The notes under the pieces are model-generated. The model saw only the letters and a list, made by a program, of their open reading frames with translations, searched no databases and was not told the DNA's origin. A stretch of DNA of 64,000 nucleotides, taken from positions 124,001 through 188,000 of the forward strand of contig CADEFU010000002.1 of the NCBI GenBank assembly GCA_902826695.1, written 5' to 3'. The position numbers and the translations under genes were made by a program. Shown piece after piece: positions 36,686-44,413 of this stretch (positions are counted from its first letter, which is position 1; every line of letters begins with the position of its first letter). The DNA comes from an uncultured Alphaproteobacteria bacterium. Lineage in GTDB: Bacteria; Pseudomonadota; Alphaproteobacteria; Micropepsales; Micropepsaceae.

Positions 36686-37324
36686 TCAGCCGTCCAGGCT
36701 TGAGGCCGGATTGCCGATAATGGTTAGGAACTCGCGACGGGTCATCGGGTCTTTGCGGAAAGCGCCCAGCATCGTCGAGGTCACCATGGTGACGCCCGGC
36801 TTATGGACGCCGCGGGTGGTCATGCATTGGTGCTGTGCCTCTATCACGACGGCGACACCTTTCGGGTCCAGCACCTTTTGGATGCAGTTCGCGATTTGCG
36901 CGTTCATCTTTTCCTGCACCTGCAGGCGACGGGCGTAGGCTTCCACCACACGCGCGAGTTTCGAGATGCCGACGACGCGGTTCGTGGGCAGGTAGGCGAC
37001 GTGCGCCTTGCCGATGATCGGGGCCAGATGGTGTTCGCAGTGCGACTCGAAGCGGATGTCGCGCAGGACGATCATCTCGTCGTAGCCTTCGACTTCTTCG
37101 AACGTGCGCTTCAAATAGTCTTCCGGGTCTACGCTGTACCCTGAGAACCAATCTTCGAACGCGCGGGCGACGCGTGCGGGCGTGTCGCGCAGGCCTTCGC
37201 GGCTCGGGTCGTCGCCGGCCCAGCGCAGCAGGGTCGAGACGGCGGCTTCGGCGTCTTCGCGCGTCGGGCGCGATTGCTCCACCAGCTTCGGTTTCGCGTT
37301 GTTTTTGCGGATCACGGACGCCAT
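36686..37324 (-). CDS. folE: GTP cyclohydrolase I
   Basis: 212 residues from an ATG with an AAGGAGC ribosome site. Family motifs are [22 protein letters not shown] (zinc Cys and catalytic His), [28 protein letters not shown] and the C-terminal CMTTRGV with the second zinc Cys. It converts GTP to 7,8-dihydroneopterin triphosphate at the start of folate synthesis. It is an apparent single gene on the minus strand; a 7-bp TAGCCGA/TCGGCTA inverted repeat lies upstream at 37444-37461. Confidence 0.96.
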   Translation of the reverse strand: MASVIRKNNAKPKLVEQSRPTREDAEAAVSTLLRWAGDDPSREGLRDTPARVARAFEDWFSGYSVDPEDYLKRTFEEVEGYDEMIVLRDIRFESHCEHHLAPIIGKAHVAYLPTNRVVGISKLARVVEAYARRLQVQEKMNAQIANCIQKVLDPKGVAVVIEAQHQCMTTRGVHKPGVTMVTSTMLGAFRKDPMTRREFLTIIGNPASSLDG

Positions 37325-37487
37325 TGAATCAGCTCCTTGAGGTCGTGGGATGGTACGCCAGCGACCAAGGGTTAGATCAAAGCACCCGGGGCTATGAATT
37401 CAATAGAGTACTGCGTGAAATTCTCGCGATTGCAGGGTTGACCTAGCCGATTTCTCGGCTAAGGCATTTCCACAGTGCATCGCGGGT

Positions 37488-37880
37488 TTAGTGGATGCGG
37501 CGCGCTTCGTGCGGACTGTCGAGCGGGAAGAGAGGGATGTCCACTTGGAACGCCTCGCCTTCCGACGTTTGCATCTGATACGCGCCAAGCATCATGCCTG
37601 AGGGCGTTTCGAGCGGCGTGCCGGACTTGTACTCGAACTTCTCGCCCGGGCGTAGGATCGGCTGCTGACCGACGACGCCGGCGCCTTTCACTTCGATCGT
37701 GCGGCCGTTCGCGTCGATGATGCGCCAATAGCGGGTGCGCAGCTGGACCGTCTCGCGGCCGCGGTTTTCGATCTGAACCGAGTAGGCCCAGAAGAAATGG
37801 TTGCTGTCGGGCGCCGATTGGTCGGCCAAGAAGGCCGGCTCAACTGATACCGTTATCTGCCGTGTGGTGCGTTCGAACAT
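37488..37880 (-). CDS. apaG: ApaG domain protein
   Basis: 130 residues from the ATG at 37880, which has a strong GGGGG ribosome site. Longer frames starting at 37946 or 37994 overlap osmC, exceed the family length and lack such a site. ApaG features are the beta-sandwich strands, HFFWAYSVQIENRG, LRTRYWRI, GEGVVG-type AGVVGQQPILRPGEKFEY and the terminal IPLFPLDSP. The family is linked to Co/Mg tolerance and diadenosine tetraphosphate levels in enterobacteria; its biochemical function is unclear. It is downstream of osmC and metZ, probably one operon. Confidence 0.9.
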   Translation of the reverse strand: MFERTTRQITVSVEPAFLADQSAPDSNHFFWAYSVQIENRGRETVQLRTRYWRIIDANGRTIEVKGAGVVGQQPILRPGEKFEYKSGTPLETPSGMMLGAYQMQTSEGEAFQVDIPLFPLDSPHEARRIH

Positions 37881-37942
37881 CTTGCCCCCGTTCAACGCCT
37901 GAGCCGGTGCCACATCGGCCAGCTCAATCCCCAGTTCCCGCT

Positions 37943-38392
37943 TCATTGGTTCTCTACCGTTACTGCCGACCTTACTGAGTTCGCAACAAAGCAATTCTCG
38001 TGCGCAGCGTGATGGAGGGCGGAAATCTCTTCGGAGGATGGTTGACGGTCGCCCGAAAACGTCACTTTGGGGCGCAGTGTGACCTTACTGACCCAGAATT
38101 TGCCATGCTCGTTGCGCTCCATGACCCCAAAAGCCTCGTCAACGTAGCTATCGACGGTGAACCGCTTGCGGGCGGCGACGGCCAAAAACGTCAGCATGTG
38201 GCAGGTGGATAGTGAAGCAACAAAGGCTTCCTCAGGGTTCACCTTGTCCGCTTCGCCCTTGAACTCAGGCGCGGCGGACCATGGCACGGTTTCGCCGCCG
38301 CCGAAGCGCACTTCGTGCGCGCGGTTGTATGTGTCGTAAGTGAAGTCGGCAGAAGTGCGCCGCCATGTCGTCGTTGCGCGATATTCGTGCAT
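37943..38392 (-). CDS. OsmC/Ohr-family peroxide reductase
   Basis: 149 residues. The redox pair is Cys64 in SLSTCHMLTFLAVA and a second Cys in HENCFVANS, the pattern of OsmC-family thiol peroxidases. The N-terminal half carries AAPEFKGEADKVNPEEAFVAS, whose Glu orients the reactive Cys. It is a cytoplasmic dimer by family. It begins 6 nt after the metZ stop, so it is co-transcribed with metZ and subject to the same leader control. This is an odd but plausible pairing of sulfur metabolism with peroxide defence. Confidence 0.9.
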   Translation of the reverse strand: MHEYRATTTWRRTSADFTYDTYNRAHEVRFGGGETVPWSAAPEFKGEADKVNPEEAFVASLSTCHMLTFLAVAARKRFTVDSYVDEAFGVMERNEHGKFWVSKVTLRPKVTFSGDRQPSSEEISALHHAAHENCFVANSVRSAVTVENQ

Positions 38393-38398
38393 TTTGCC

Positions 38399-39592
38399 TC
38401 ACAACATTTTCAAAGCCTGACGCAGATCGTCGGCAATGTCGGCGGGGTCTTCGAGGCCGACAGACAGGCGTAACATGCCGTCCGTGACACCTAGCTCCGC
38501 TCGCGCCTGCGGCGTCAAGCGAAAGTGGGTTGTGGTTGACGGATGTGTGATCAGAGATTTCGCGTCGCCCAAGTTGTTCGAGATGTCGATAAGGTTGAGC
38601 GCGTTGGCAAATTTGAATGCCTCAGCTTTTGCGCCGTCGATCTCGAACGTGACGAGCGAGCCGCCGAGTCCCATTTGGGCACGTGCGAGGGCCGCCTGCG
38701 GATGGTCTGGGCGGCCCGGGTAGATGACGCGTTTCACTTTGGGCTCACGCGCGAGCACATCGGCGACCGCAGCTGCATGTTCGCACATCGCGCGGACGCG
38801 CAGGTCGAGTGTCTCAAGCGATTTGAGCAGCACCCACGCGTTGAACGGGCTCAGGCTTGGGCCGGTGTTGCGGATAAAGGTTAGCAGGTGATCGGTGAGG
38901 AATTTTTTGTCGCAAAGGATCGCGCCGCCGAGGCAGCGGCCTTGGCCGTCGATGTGCTTGGTTGCCGAATAGACGACAATGTCGGCGCCGTATTCCATCG
39001 GGCGTTGGAGCACCGGGGTTGCGAAGACATTGTCAACGACGAGGCGGGCGCCGCCTTTGTGTGCGATCTCCGCGACGGCCTTGAGGTCGATGATTTCGAG
39101 CGTCGGGTTTGACGGGGTCTCGAGAAACAGGACCTTTGTTTGCGGCGTTACTGCCGCCCGCCAGGCGTCGAGGTTTGTGCCGTCGACAAGCGTTGAGGTG
39201 ATGCCGTAGCGCGGCAGCACATCTTCGATGACATAGCGGCAGCCGCCGAACATCGCGCGGGCGGCGACGACGTGGTCGCCTTGGCGAAGGTGGCAGAGCA
39301 AGGCCGTGCTTACGGCGGCCATGCCCGTGGCGGTGGCACGCGCGACCGGGGCGCCTTCGATGAGGGCGAGGCGCTCTTCGAAAGCGACCACTGTTGGGTT
39401 GCCGAAACGCGAGTAGACGTAGCCGTCGTCATCGCCTTTGAAGCGGGCTTCCGCTGTTTCGGGGCTGTCGTAGGCGAAGCCGGACGTCAGGTAGAGGGCT
39501 TCGGAGGTTTCGCCGTTTGGCGATCGTTTCAGACCGCCACGAACGAGGCGGGTTTTGAGGCCGTATTCACGGCCGGGACGTAGTTCTCCCAT
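38399..39592 (-). CDS. metZ: O-succinylhomoserine sulfhydrylase
   Basis: 397 residues from the ATG at 39592 with a GGAG ribosome site 8 nt before it; a GTG at 39610 directly follows a terminator T run and is unlikely. It is a Cys/Met-metabolism PLP enzyme, with YSRFGNPTV, GMAAVSTALL, ETPSNPTLEI and the PLP lysine in YSATKHIDGQGR (Lys212). Identity as MetZ rather than MetB or MetC rests on the overall sequence and on the SAM-II leader, which marks direct-sulfhydrylation methionine genes in alphaproteobacteria. It makes homocysteine from O-succinylhomoserine and sulfide. Confidence 0.9.
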   Translation of the reverse strand: MGELRPGREYGLKTRLVRGGLKRSPNGETSEALYLTSGFAYDSPETAEARFKGDDDGYVYSRFGNPTVVAFEERLALIEGAPVARATATGMAAVSTALLCHLRQGDHVVAARAMFGGCRYVIEDVLPRYGITSTLVDGTNLDAWRAAVTPQTKVLFLETPSNPTLEIIDLKAVAEIAHKGGARLVVDNVFATPVLQRPMEYGADIVVYSATKHIDGQGRCLGGAILCDKKFLTDHLLTFIRNTGPSLSPFNAWVLLKSLETLDLRVRAMCEHAAAVADVLAREPKVKRVIYPGRPDHPQAALARAQMGLGGSLVTFEIDGAKAEAFKFANALNLIDISNNLGDAKSLITHPSTTTHFRLTPQARAELGVTDGMLRLSVGLEDPADIADDLRQALKML

Positions 39593-39608
39593 CGCATGCA
39601 CTCCAGAC

Positions 39609-39635
39609 ACAAAAATCCCCGGACCAAGGGGATAA
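39609..39635 (-). terminator. Leader terminator just upstream of metZ
   Basis: ATCCCC (39615-39620) and GGGGAT (39628-39633) enclose a 7-nt loop. On the minus strand the stem is followed by five T's (39611-39615). It ends only about 17 nt before the metZ ATG and after the SAM-II aptamer, so it is placed to act as a premature terminator. A second hairpin (39643-39652 with 39662-39670) lies between aptamer and terminator and can pair alternatively with the terminator arm. Confidence 0.7.
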
Positions 39636-39667
39636 TCCCTAAGCCGGGGTCGGAGGTCACGCGACCC

Positions 39668-39724
39668 GGCCTTTTAGCTGTTTGTTTAACGTGGCCGCGA
39701 AGCTGACCGGCTCAAATCACCACG
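39668..39724 (-). ncRNA. SAM-II riboswitch aptamer in the metZ leader
   Basis: Read on the minus strand, the segment opens CGTGGTGATTTGAGCCGG and closes GCCACGTTAAACAA then GCTAAAAGGCC. This matches the SAM-II consensus: CGTGGTGATTTG, then CCACGTTAAA, then GCTAAAGG. The outer stem pairs 39720-39724 with 39690-39694. The loop GCC can pair with GGC of the 3' tail to give the expected pseudoknot. It lies 76 nt upstream of the metZ ATG, the usual target of this class in alphaproteobacteria. Known role: SAM binding reduces expression. Confidence 0.92.
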
Positions 39725-39731
39725 TGGGCGC

Positions 39732-39760
39732 AACTTATGCGGGACGGTTTTCCCGCGCAA
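39732..39760 (-). promoter_or_regulatory. Likely promoter for the metZ leader
   Basis: On the minus strand TTGCGC (39755-39760) and TAAGTT (39732-39737) are separated by exactly 17 nt. Initiation about 7 nt later would place the SAM-II aptamer at the very 5' end of the transcript. The -35 match is only partial, so this is a moderate prediction. Confidence 0.4.
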
Positions 39761-39821
39761 GGGTTGGGGACATTCCGCCGCGCCGCTTTGCGGCGCCAGG
39801 CTGGTGTCCTAAAAGCAAGCT

Positions 39822-40961
39822 ATGGCTCAACCTTCGACACTGTTTTCGCCGACCGACGACGGCGAACCGCAACGCGGACATTCGACCGGTATTCTGCCCG
39901 CCAGCCATCTGCGCGGGATGATCCAACGCGGGCGCATTCGGTCGCTGCGCGAGATTGAGGATGGGCAGATCCAGCCGGCGAGCTTGGATCTGCGGCTCGG
40001 TTCGACGGCGTGGCGCATTCGCGCAAGCTTCCTGCCCGGTCCCGATACCACGGTGAAGCAGCGCATCGATCAGTTGGCGTTGCATCAGATCGATCTCACG
40101 AAAGGCGCCGTGTTCGAGGCGGGGTGCGTTTACATCGTGCCTCTGCTTGAGAGCATCGCGCTGCCGTCGCGCATGTCCGGCGTTGCAAACCCGAAGAGTT
40201 CGACGGGGCGGCTTGATGTGTTCACGCGGCTGATCGCGGATCGCGCGAAGGAATTCGACCGGATCGAGCCCGGCTACGAAGGGCCGCTCTATGCGGAGGT
40301 GAGCCCGCGGTCTTTCTCGATTTTGGTGCGCGAGGGATCGCGGCTCAATCAGCTACGGCTTCGGCGCGGGTCGCCTGTGTTTAGCGACGCCGACCTGAAG
40401 AAGTTGCAGGACGAACAGGGCATCGTCGCGGGCGATGCCGACATCTCGAACGGTATCGCGCTTTCCGTCGATCTGAATGGCGACGGGTGGAACGGACTTG
40501 TCGGTTATCGCGCGAAGCGGCACGCGGGGTTGATCGACGTCGATAAGCCGGGCGCTCACGATCTTGCCGACTTTTGGGAGCCCATTCGCACGCGGCCCGA
40601 CGCGACGATGGTGCTCGATCCGAACGAGTTCTACATCCTTGCGTCGCGCGAGGCGGTTTCGATCCCGCCGGAGTATGCGGCGGAGATGGTGCCGTACAAT
40701 CCGCTCGTCGGCGAATTCCGTGTGCACTATGCGGGGTTCTTCGATCCGGGCTTCGGGTATTCGGGCGCAGGCGGTGCCGGTTCGCGCGCGGTGCTTGAGG
40801 TGCGCAGCCACGAGGTGCCGTTCATCCTGACGCACGGGCAGATCGTCGGCCGGCTTGTGTTCGAGCGGCTGACCGAGCCGCCCGAGCGCGTTTACGGACA
40901 GGGCCTTGGTTCGAACTACCAGGGGCAGGGGCTCAAGCTCTCCAAACACTTCCGGGTGTGA
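39822..40961 (+). CDS. dcd: 2'-deoxycytidine 5'-triphosphate deaminase, long two-domain form
   Basis: 379 residues, about twice the E. coli Dcd length. The N-terminal DCD-like domain (about 20-190) has QPASLDLRLGSTAW, PKSSTGRLDVFTRL and EVSPRSFSILVREGSRLNQLR. The C-terminal dUTPase-fold half (about 200-379) has ISNGIALSVDL and GGAGSRAVLEVRSHEVPFILTHGQ. This duplicated DCD_N-DCD layout is typical of alphaproteobacteria. It deaminates dCTP to dUTP for thymidylate supply. It is divergent from metZ across 229 nt. Confidence 0.9.
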   Translation: MAQPSTLFSPTDDGEPQRGHSTGILPASHLRGMIQRGRIRSLREIEDGQIQPASLDLRLGSTAWRIRASFLPGPDTTVKQRIDQLALHQIDLTKGAVFEAGCVYIVPLLESIALPSRMSGVANPKSSTGRLDVFTRLIADRAKEFDRIEPGYEGPLYAEVSPRSFSILVREGSRLNQLRLRRGSPVFSDADLKKLQDEQGIVAGDADISNGIALSVDLNGDGWNGLVGYRAKRHAGLIDVDKPGAHDLADFWEPIRTRPDATMVLDPNEFYILASREAVSIPPEYAAEMVPYNPLVGEFRVHYAGFFDPGFGYSGAGGAGSRAVLEVRSHEVPFILTHGQIVGRLVFERLTEPPERVYGQGLGSNYQGQGLKLSKHFRV

Positions 40962-40962
40962 G

Positions 40963-41385
40963 ATGCAGACCTATTGGCCGTTCGCGCTCGCGATTGCGGC
41001 GTATGTCGCCTACCAGACGTTCCTGAAGGCAGTCAGGCCCGAGGTGAACATCCTCGGGCTGTTGATGTTTGCTTATGCGGCCGCGTTTGCGACAGCGGGG
41101 CTCTTGTGGTGGCGCAATCAGGATTTGGGCGCGAACCGGATGGAGTGGGGCGATCTCAGCGTTGCGGCGGCGATCGGCGTGTCGATTGTCGGCATCGAGT
41201 TCGGGTTTGCGTACGCATTCCGCACGGGGTGGCCGCTTAACACGACGGGCGCGATCGTGAACGTTGCAGCGGCGCTGATCGTCGTGCCGATCGGGTATAT
41301 GCTCTTTGCCGAACACTTGAGCTGGACGAAGGGGCTTGGGCTCTTGCTGTGCTGCGCGGGGCTTGTGCTGATCGCGCGCCCTTAG
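40963..41385 (+). CDS. Small EamA/DMT-type membrane protein
   Basis: 140 residues from the ATG at 40963, 2 nt after the dcd stop. About four to five hydrophobic helices are present: FALAIAAYVAYQTF, NILGLLMFAYAAAFATAGLLWW, SVAAAIGVSIVGIEFGFAYAF, GAIVNVAAALIVVPIGYMLF and GLGLLLCCAGLVLIA. The last two resemble the end of an EamA domain. This is half the size of a two-domain DMT transporter, so it would have to work as a dimer. Substrate unknown. It is convergent with the radical SAM gene, with a TTAG stop overlap. Confidence 0.75.
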   Translation: MQTYWPFALAIAAYVAYQTFLKAVRPEVNILGLLMFAYAAAFATAGLLWWRNQDLGANRMEWGDLSVAAAIGVSIVGIEFGFAYAFRTGWPLNTTGAIVNVAAALIVVPIGYMLFAEHLSWTKGLGLLLCCAGLVLIARP

Positions 41386-42350
41386 GTCTTGCAGCTGCCG
41401 CCGCCGAGCACGCAAAACTTTGCGCAATGCGGGTGGTTGAGTTTCACCGGCGCCAATGCGTCTGCCAGTTCCTCGCCAAGTTCGAATTGCGGCTCATAGG
41501 GCAGGAGCGTGCACGCGACGACGGCAGGCGCGCTTGCGCCTTTGCGCTTCACGATCATGCGGCTTGAGGCGCACATCATATCGTTCGGGCTTTTGTTCAG
41601 GATGCTCCAGCAAGCGGTGGTGATCTCCGGCACGTCGATGCGGGCATCCATTTCCGGGAAGATAACGAGGGCCGCGTGATCTGCGGTATCGATCTTCAGG
41701 TTTTCGCGGGCGAAGAGTGCCGCGTAGCCTGCGCGCATGTCTTCGTCCTTGTCACCCCAGCGCAAGCGTCCGGCGATGCTGGTCGCGACGTTCCGGTCGC
41801 GCAGCCAGCGTAAGCCGGCCAGTGTTTCTTCGAACGAACCCGGTCCGCGTTCGTCCTCGTGCAAATCTTGGCGCCAGTGATCCAGGCTGACGCGCACAGA
41901 GAACTTCGTTCCGTAGCGCTTGGTGAGATCGGCGATTGCGGCGTGCACGCGTGGGCGCATCATCGGCTTCATCGCATTTGTCAGCACAAGCGCTTCGTAG
42001 CCGCGGGACAGCGTCGCTTCCAGGATTGGGCCCATATCGGGGTTCATGAACGGCTCACCGCCGGTGAAGCCGACGGTCTTTGGACGCTGCTGCAAGTGCT
42101 CGGCTTCATCGAGGTAGGCAGCGATTTCGCGTGCACTCAAATAGACGAGGCGGTCATTGGTGGGGGATGACTCGATGTAACAGTTCTTGCACTCGATGTT
42201 GCAGAGCGTTCCGGTGTTGAACCAGAGCGTGTCGAGGTGCTTTAGCGGGACGCTCGCGCGCTGTTCGCCCTTCGCGGTCGTGTTCGGGTCTTGGAACTTT
42301 TGCGGATCGAGCGGCTTAAAATCTTGAGGCGCGGGGATGCTTTGGTTCAT
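41382..42350 (-). CDS. Radical SAM protein with cysteine-rich C-terminus
   Basis: 322 residues. The SAM cluster motif CNIECKNCYIE has Cys50, Cys54 and Cys57. GFTGGEPFMNPDM is the SAM-binding GGEP block. More cysteines follow in the C-terminal third (TACWSIL, MMCASSRM, VACTLLPYE, HPHCAKFCVLGGGSCKT), suggesting an auxiliary SPASM/twitch-type Fe-S cluster. The last four cysteine-bearing residues are only a few positions from the C-terminus. The reaction is not identifiable. No peptide precursor or obvious partner is adjacent. It is a single gene on the minus strand. Confidence 0.82.
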   Translation of the reverse strand: MNQSIPAPQDFKPLDPQKFQDPNTTAKGEQRASVPLKHLDTLWFNTGTLCNIECKNCYIESSPTNDRLVYLSAREIAAYLDEAEHLQQRPKTVGFTGGEPFMNPDMGPILEATLSRGYEALVLTNAMKPMMRPRVHAAIADLTKRYGTKFSVRVSLDHWRQDLHEDERGPGSFEETLAGLRWLRDRNVATSIAGRLRWGDKDEDMRAGYAALFARENLKIDTADHAALVIFPEMDARIDVPEITTACWSILNKSPNDMMCASSRMIVKRKGASAPAVVACTLLPYEPQFELGEELADALAPVKLNHPHCAKFCVLGGGSCKT

Positions 42351-42521
42351 GCCCAGGACTTTAGCAGAGCGCTTACCACTTCTGGCAAGGGGCTCGCCAA
42401 TTGGGAGGCCTTGCGCAATTCGTTATCGCGCACGTTGCTTTTCGCCTCAAAGAACCGTGGTACTCGTAAGCCTAACGTCGAGCCGACGGCGCTCTCGAAC
42501 GACCGAGGTGAAGTGCAGCCC

Positions 42522-43790
42522 ATGAACATCGTTCAGACATTGCTCGGATTGTTCAATTCACCCCAGCTGTTGGAGACGATTGCGGGTCTGATGCGCGAGT
42601 CGACAAACACAGCGCAGAAAGGCATCGCGGCCGCCATCCCGGCAATACTTGGCGGACCTGTTTCGAAAGGCTCGACAGAAGCCGGTGCCGACGCGCTGAT
42701 CGGTATGATGCGCGAGCATAAGATCGACAGCGGAATGCTCGATCACTTGGGCACTCTGTTCGGCGGATCGGCAGGTGAGGCACAGGTCGACGCCGGGCGC
42801 AGCATGCTGAGTGAGATATTGGGCGGCAATCTGGATGCTGTGACAAAGCTGGTCGGCTCTGCGTCGGGTATGAGCAACGAGGGTGCGGGCAGGTTGATGT
42901 CGCTCGTCGCGCCAGCGGTGCTTGGCGGTGTTGCGAGGGCGGCGCCCTCCGGCGGCTTTACGGCCGCTGGGTTGATGGGGCTTCTGGCTAGTCAAAAGGA
43001 GCACTTTGCGAAGCTTGCGCCGCCGGGGCTCGGAAGTTTGCTTGGGATTGGCGGGCTTGGCGCGGCGGTGTCGTCGATCGCGCGCACGTCATCGTCTGCG
43101 GTGGTATCGGCGTCCGCGTCTGCCGGTTCGACCGTGCAAAGTGCCGGCGTTGCGGCCAGCGCGATGACGCAATCGGCTGGCGCGCGGGCGCTGTGGCCCT
43201 GGCTGGTGTTTCTAGGCGTGCTCTGTCTTGCATTCTTGCTTGGGCTTAGGTCGTGTTCGTCGCCGCAAGCGGAGCAGCCTGTTTCCGAGGAACCGATCGC
43301 GTCCGACACCGTCGAACCGGAAGCGGTTGTGCCTATGGAACCGGCGCCGGCGGAAATTACACTTCCTAGCGGCACTGTGCTGACAGTCCCTCCGGGGTCG
43401 GTCGGCGAGAACTTGTTCAACTTCCTGTCGGGAAGCGAGACGGGTTCGAAGACCTTCTTGTTCGACGGCCTTACGTTCGAAACGGGTAGCGCCACGCTCG
43501 ATGCGGACTCGCAGGCGACGATTGCAGCGATCGCGGAGATATTGAAGGAGTTCGGTGCGGCGACGGTGTCGGTGGACGGATACACGGACGATGTAGGGAA
43601 TCCGCGTGCGAACCATTTGCTCTCGCAGCAGCGTGCGCAGACCGTTCTTACGGCTCTGACGTCTGCCGGGGTTGCGGCAGAGCGCATGACGTCCGCCGGT
43701 CACGGCGCGGATAGGCCGGTTGCGGACAACAGCACGGAAGAAGGCCGGGCACAGAACCGGCGGACGGAGCTGACCGCGACGAAGAATTAG
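42522..43790 (+). CDS. DUF937-transmembrane-OmpA fusion protein
   Basis: 422 residues from the ATG at 42522. Residues about 1-160 match the DUF937 type (NSPQLLETIAGLM, then AIPAILGG, then LMSLVAPAVLGG). A Ser/Ala-rich linker (about 180-220) leads to one membrane helix (about 224-242). An acidic proline-rich spacer then precedes an OmpA-C domain (about 311-422) with the peptidoglycan-binding pattern TDDVGNPRANHLLSQQRA (Asp356 and Arg371). Predicted topology is a cytoplasmic DUF937 part with the OmpA domain in the periplasm. Role unknown; it could tie a cytoplasmic assembly to the cell wall. Confidence 0.85.
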   Translation: MNIVQTLLGLFNSPQLLETIAGLMRESTNTAQKGIAAAIPAILGGPVSKGSTEAGADALIGMMREHKIDSGMLDHLGTLFGGSAGEAQVDAGRSMLSEILGGNLDAVTKLVGSASGMSNEGAGRLMSLVAPAVLGGVARAAPSGGFTAAGLMGLLASQKEHFAKLAPPGLGSLLGIGGLGAAVSSIARTSSSAVVSASASAGSTVQSAGVAASAMTQSAGARALWPWLVFLGVLCLAFLLGLRSCSSPQAEQPVSEEPIASDTVEPEAVVPMEPAPAEITLPSGTVLTVPPGSVGENLFNFLSGSETGSKTFLFDGLTFETGSATLDADSQATIAAIAEILKEFGAATVSVDGYTDDVGNPRANHLLSQQRAQTVLTALTSAGVAAERMTSAGHGADRPVADNSTEEGRAQNRRTELTATKN

Positions 43791-43834
43791 CCACGGCGGT
43801 GCTGCGCAAGAGGGGCCGCCGATTGCCTTTCAGA

Positions 43835-44233
43835 TCACAGCGAGTCCGCCGGAAGCTTCAGCTCGGGCGGGATCTCAAAGTCCACGTGCACCTTGGCGAC
43901 GATGACTCTACCCGGCGGCCGGTAGCGCCACTGCTTGACGGCAGTGACTGCGGCATCCTCAAACCAGCCAGGCGGTTCCGCTTTGATCACTTTGACGCTT
44001 GTGACTTGGCCATCCGGTGCGATGACGATCTCCATCACCACGTAACCCTCAATGTCAGCTTCGTAAGCCGCGTCTGGGTACTTTGGGCCGGGCTTGTTTA
44101 CGGCAGTGTCGAGGATTTCTTTGTCGCTAAGGGCTGGCGGCGTCGGCGGCGTGTCGGTGTCGGCCATTGCGTGATTGGCGGTCGCGATGAGCGCTACCGT
44201 TGCGGCAAAGATTTGCGGCCATTTGGCAGCCAT
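43835..44233 (-). CDS. Periplasmic TonB C-terminal domain protein
   Basis: 132 residues. A signal peptide (about 1-24, ANHAMADT) precedes a single TonB C-terminal-like domain (about 38-125): PGPKYPDAAYEADIEGYVVMEIVIAPDGQVTSVKVI, then AVTAVKQWRYRPP. The uncleaved anchor and long Pro-rich spacer of true TonB are missing, so it cannot span the periplasm to energise receptors. It is better seen as a TonB-like periplasmic interaction domain. It is convergent with the DUF937-OmpA gene. Confidence 0.83.
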   Translation of the reverse strand: MAAKWPQIFAATVALIATANHAMADTDTPPTPPALSDKEILDTAVNKPGPKYPDAAYEADIEGYVVMEIVIAPDGQVTSVKVIKAEPPGWFEDAAVTAVKQWRYRPPGRVIVAKVHVDFEIPPELKLPADSL

Positions 44234-44301
44234 GACGTCGCTCCTAAGACCCTTCCCAGGGATACTGAGGGGATGCTATCAAAGCCTCGCATGTCGTGCA
44301 C

Positions 44302-44375
44302 GCGGGTGTAGCTCAATGGTAGAGCAGAAGCTTCCCAAGCTTACGACGAGGGTTCGATTCCCTTCACCCGCTCCA
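44302..44375 (+). tRNA. tRNA-Gly (anticodon CCC)
   Basis: The acceptor stem GCGGGTG (44302-44308) pairs with CACCCGC (44365-44371). The D arm is GCTCAATGGTAGAGC, the anticodon loop is TTCCCAA giving CCC, and the T arm GAGGGTTCGATTCCCTT has the invariant TTCGA. CCA is encoded (44373-44375). The anticodon stem has one mismatch at its outer end (G/A). The overall sequence resembles bacterial tRNA-Gly(CCC). Confidence 0.95.
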
Positions 44376-44413
44376 GCCTTCTGTGCGCGTTAACAAGGCT
44401 GAAGCTGACCGGT

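Noticed and set aside
37444-37461. TAGCCGA/TCGGCTA hairpin between apaG and folE considered as a terminator
   Set aside because: No T-rich tail on either strand. It may be an operator or chance, so it is not listed as a feature.
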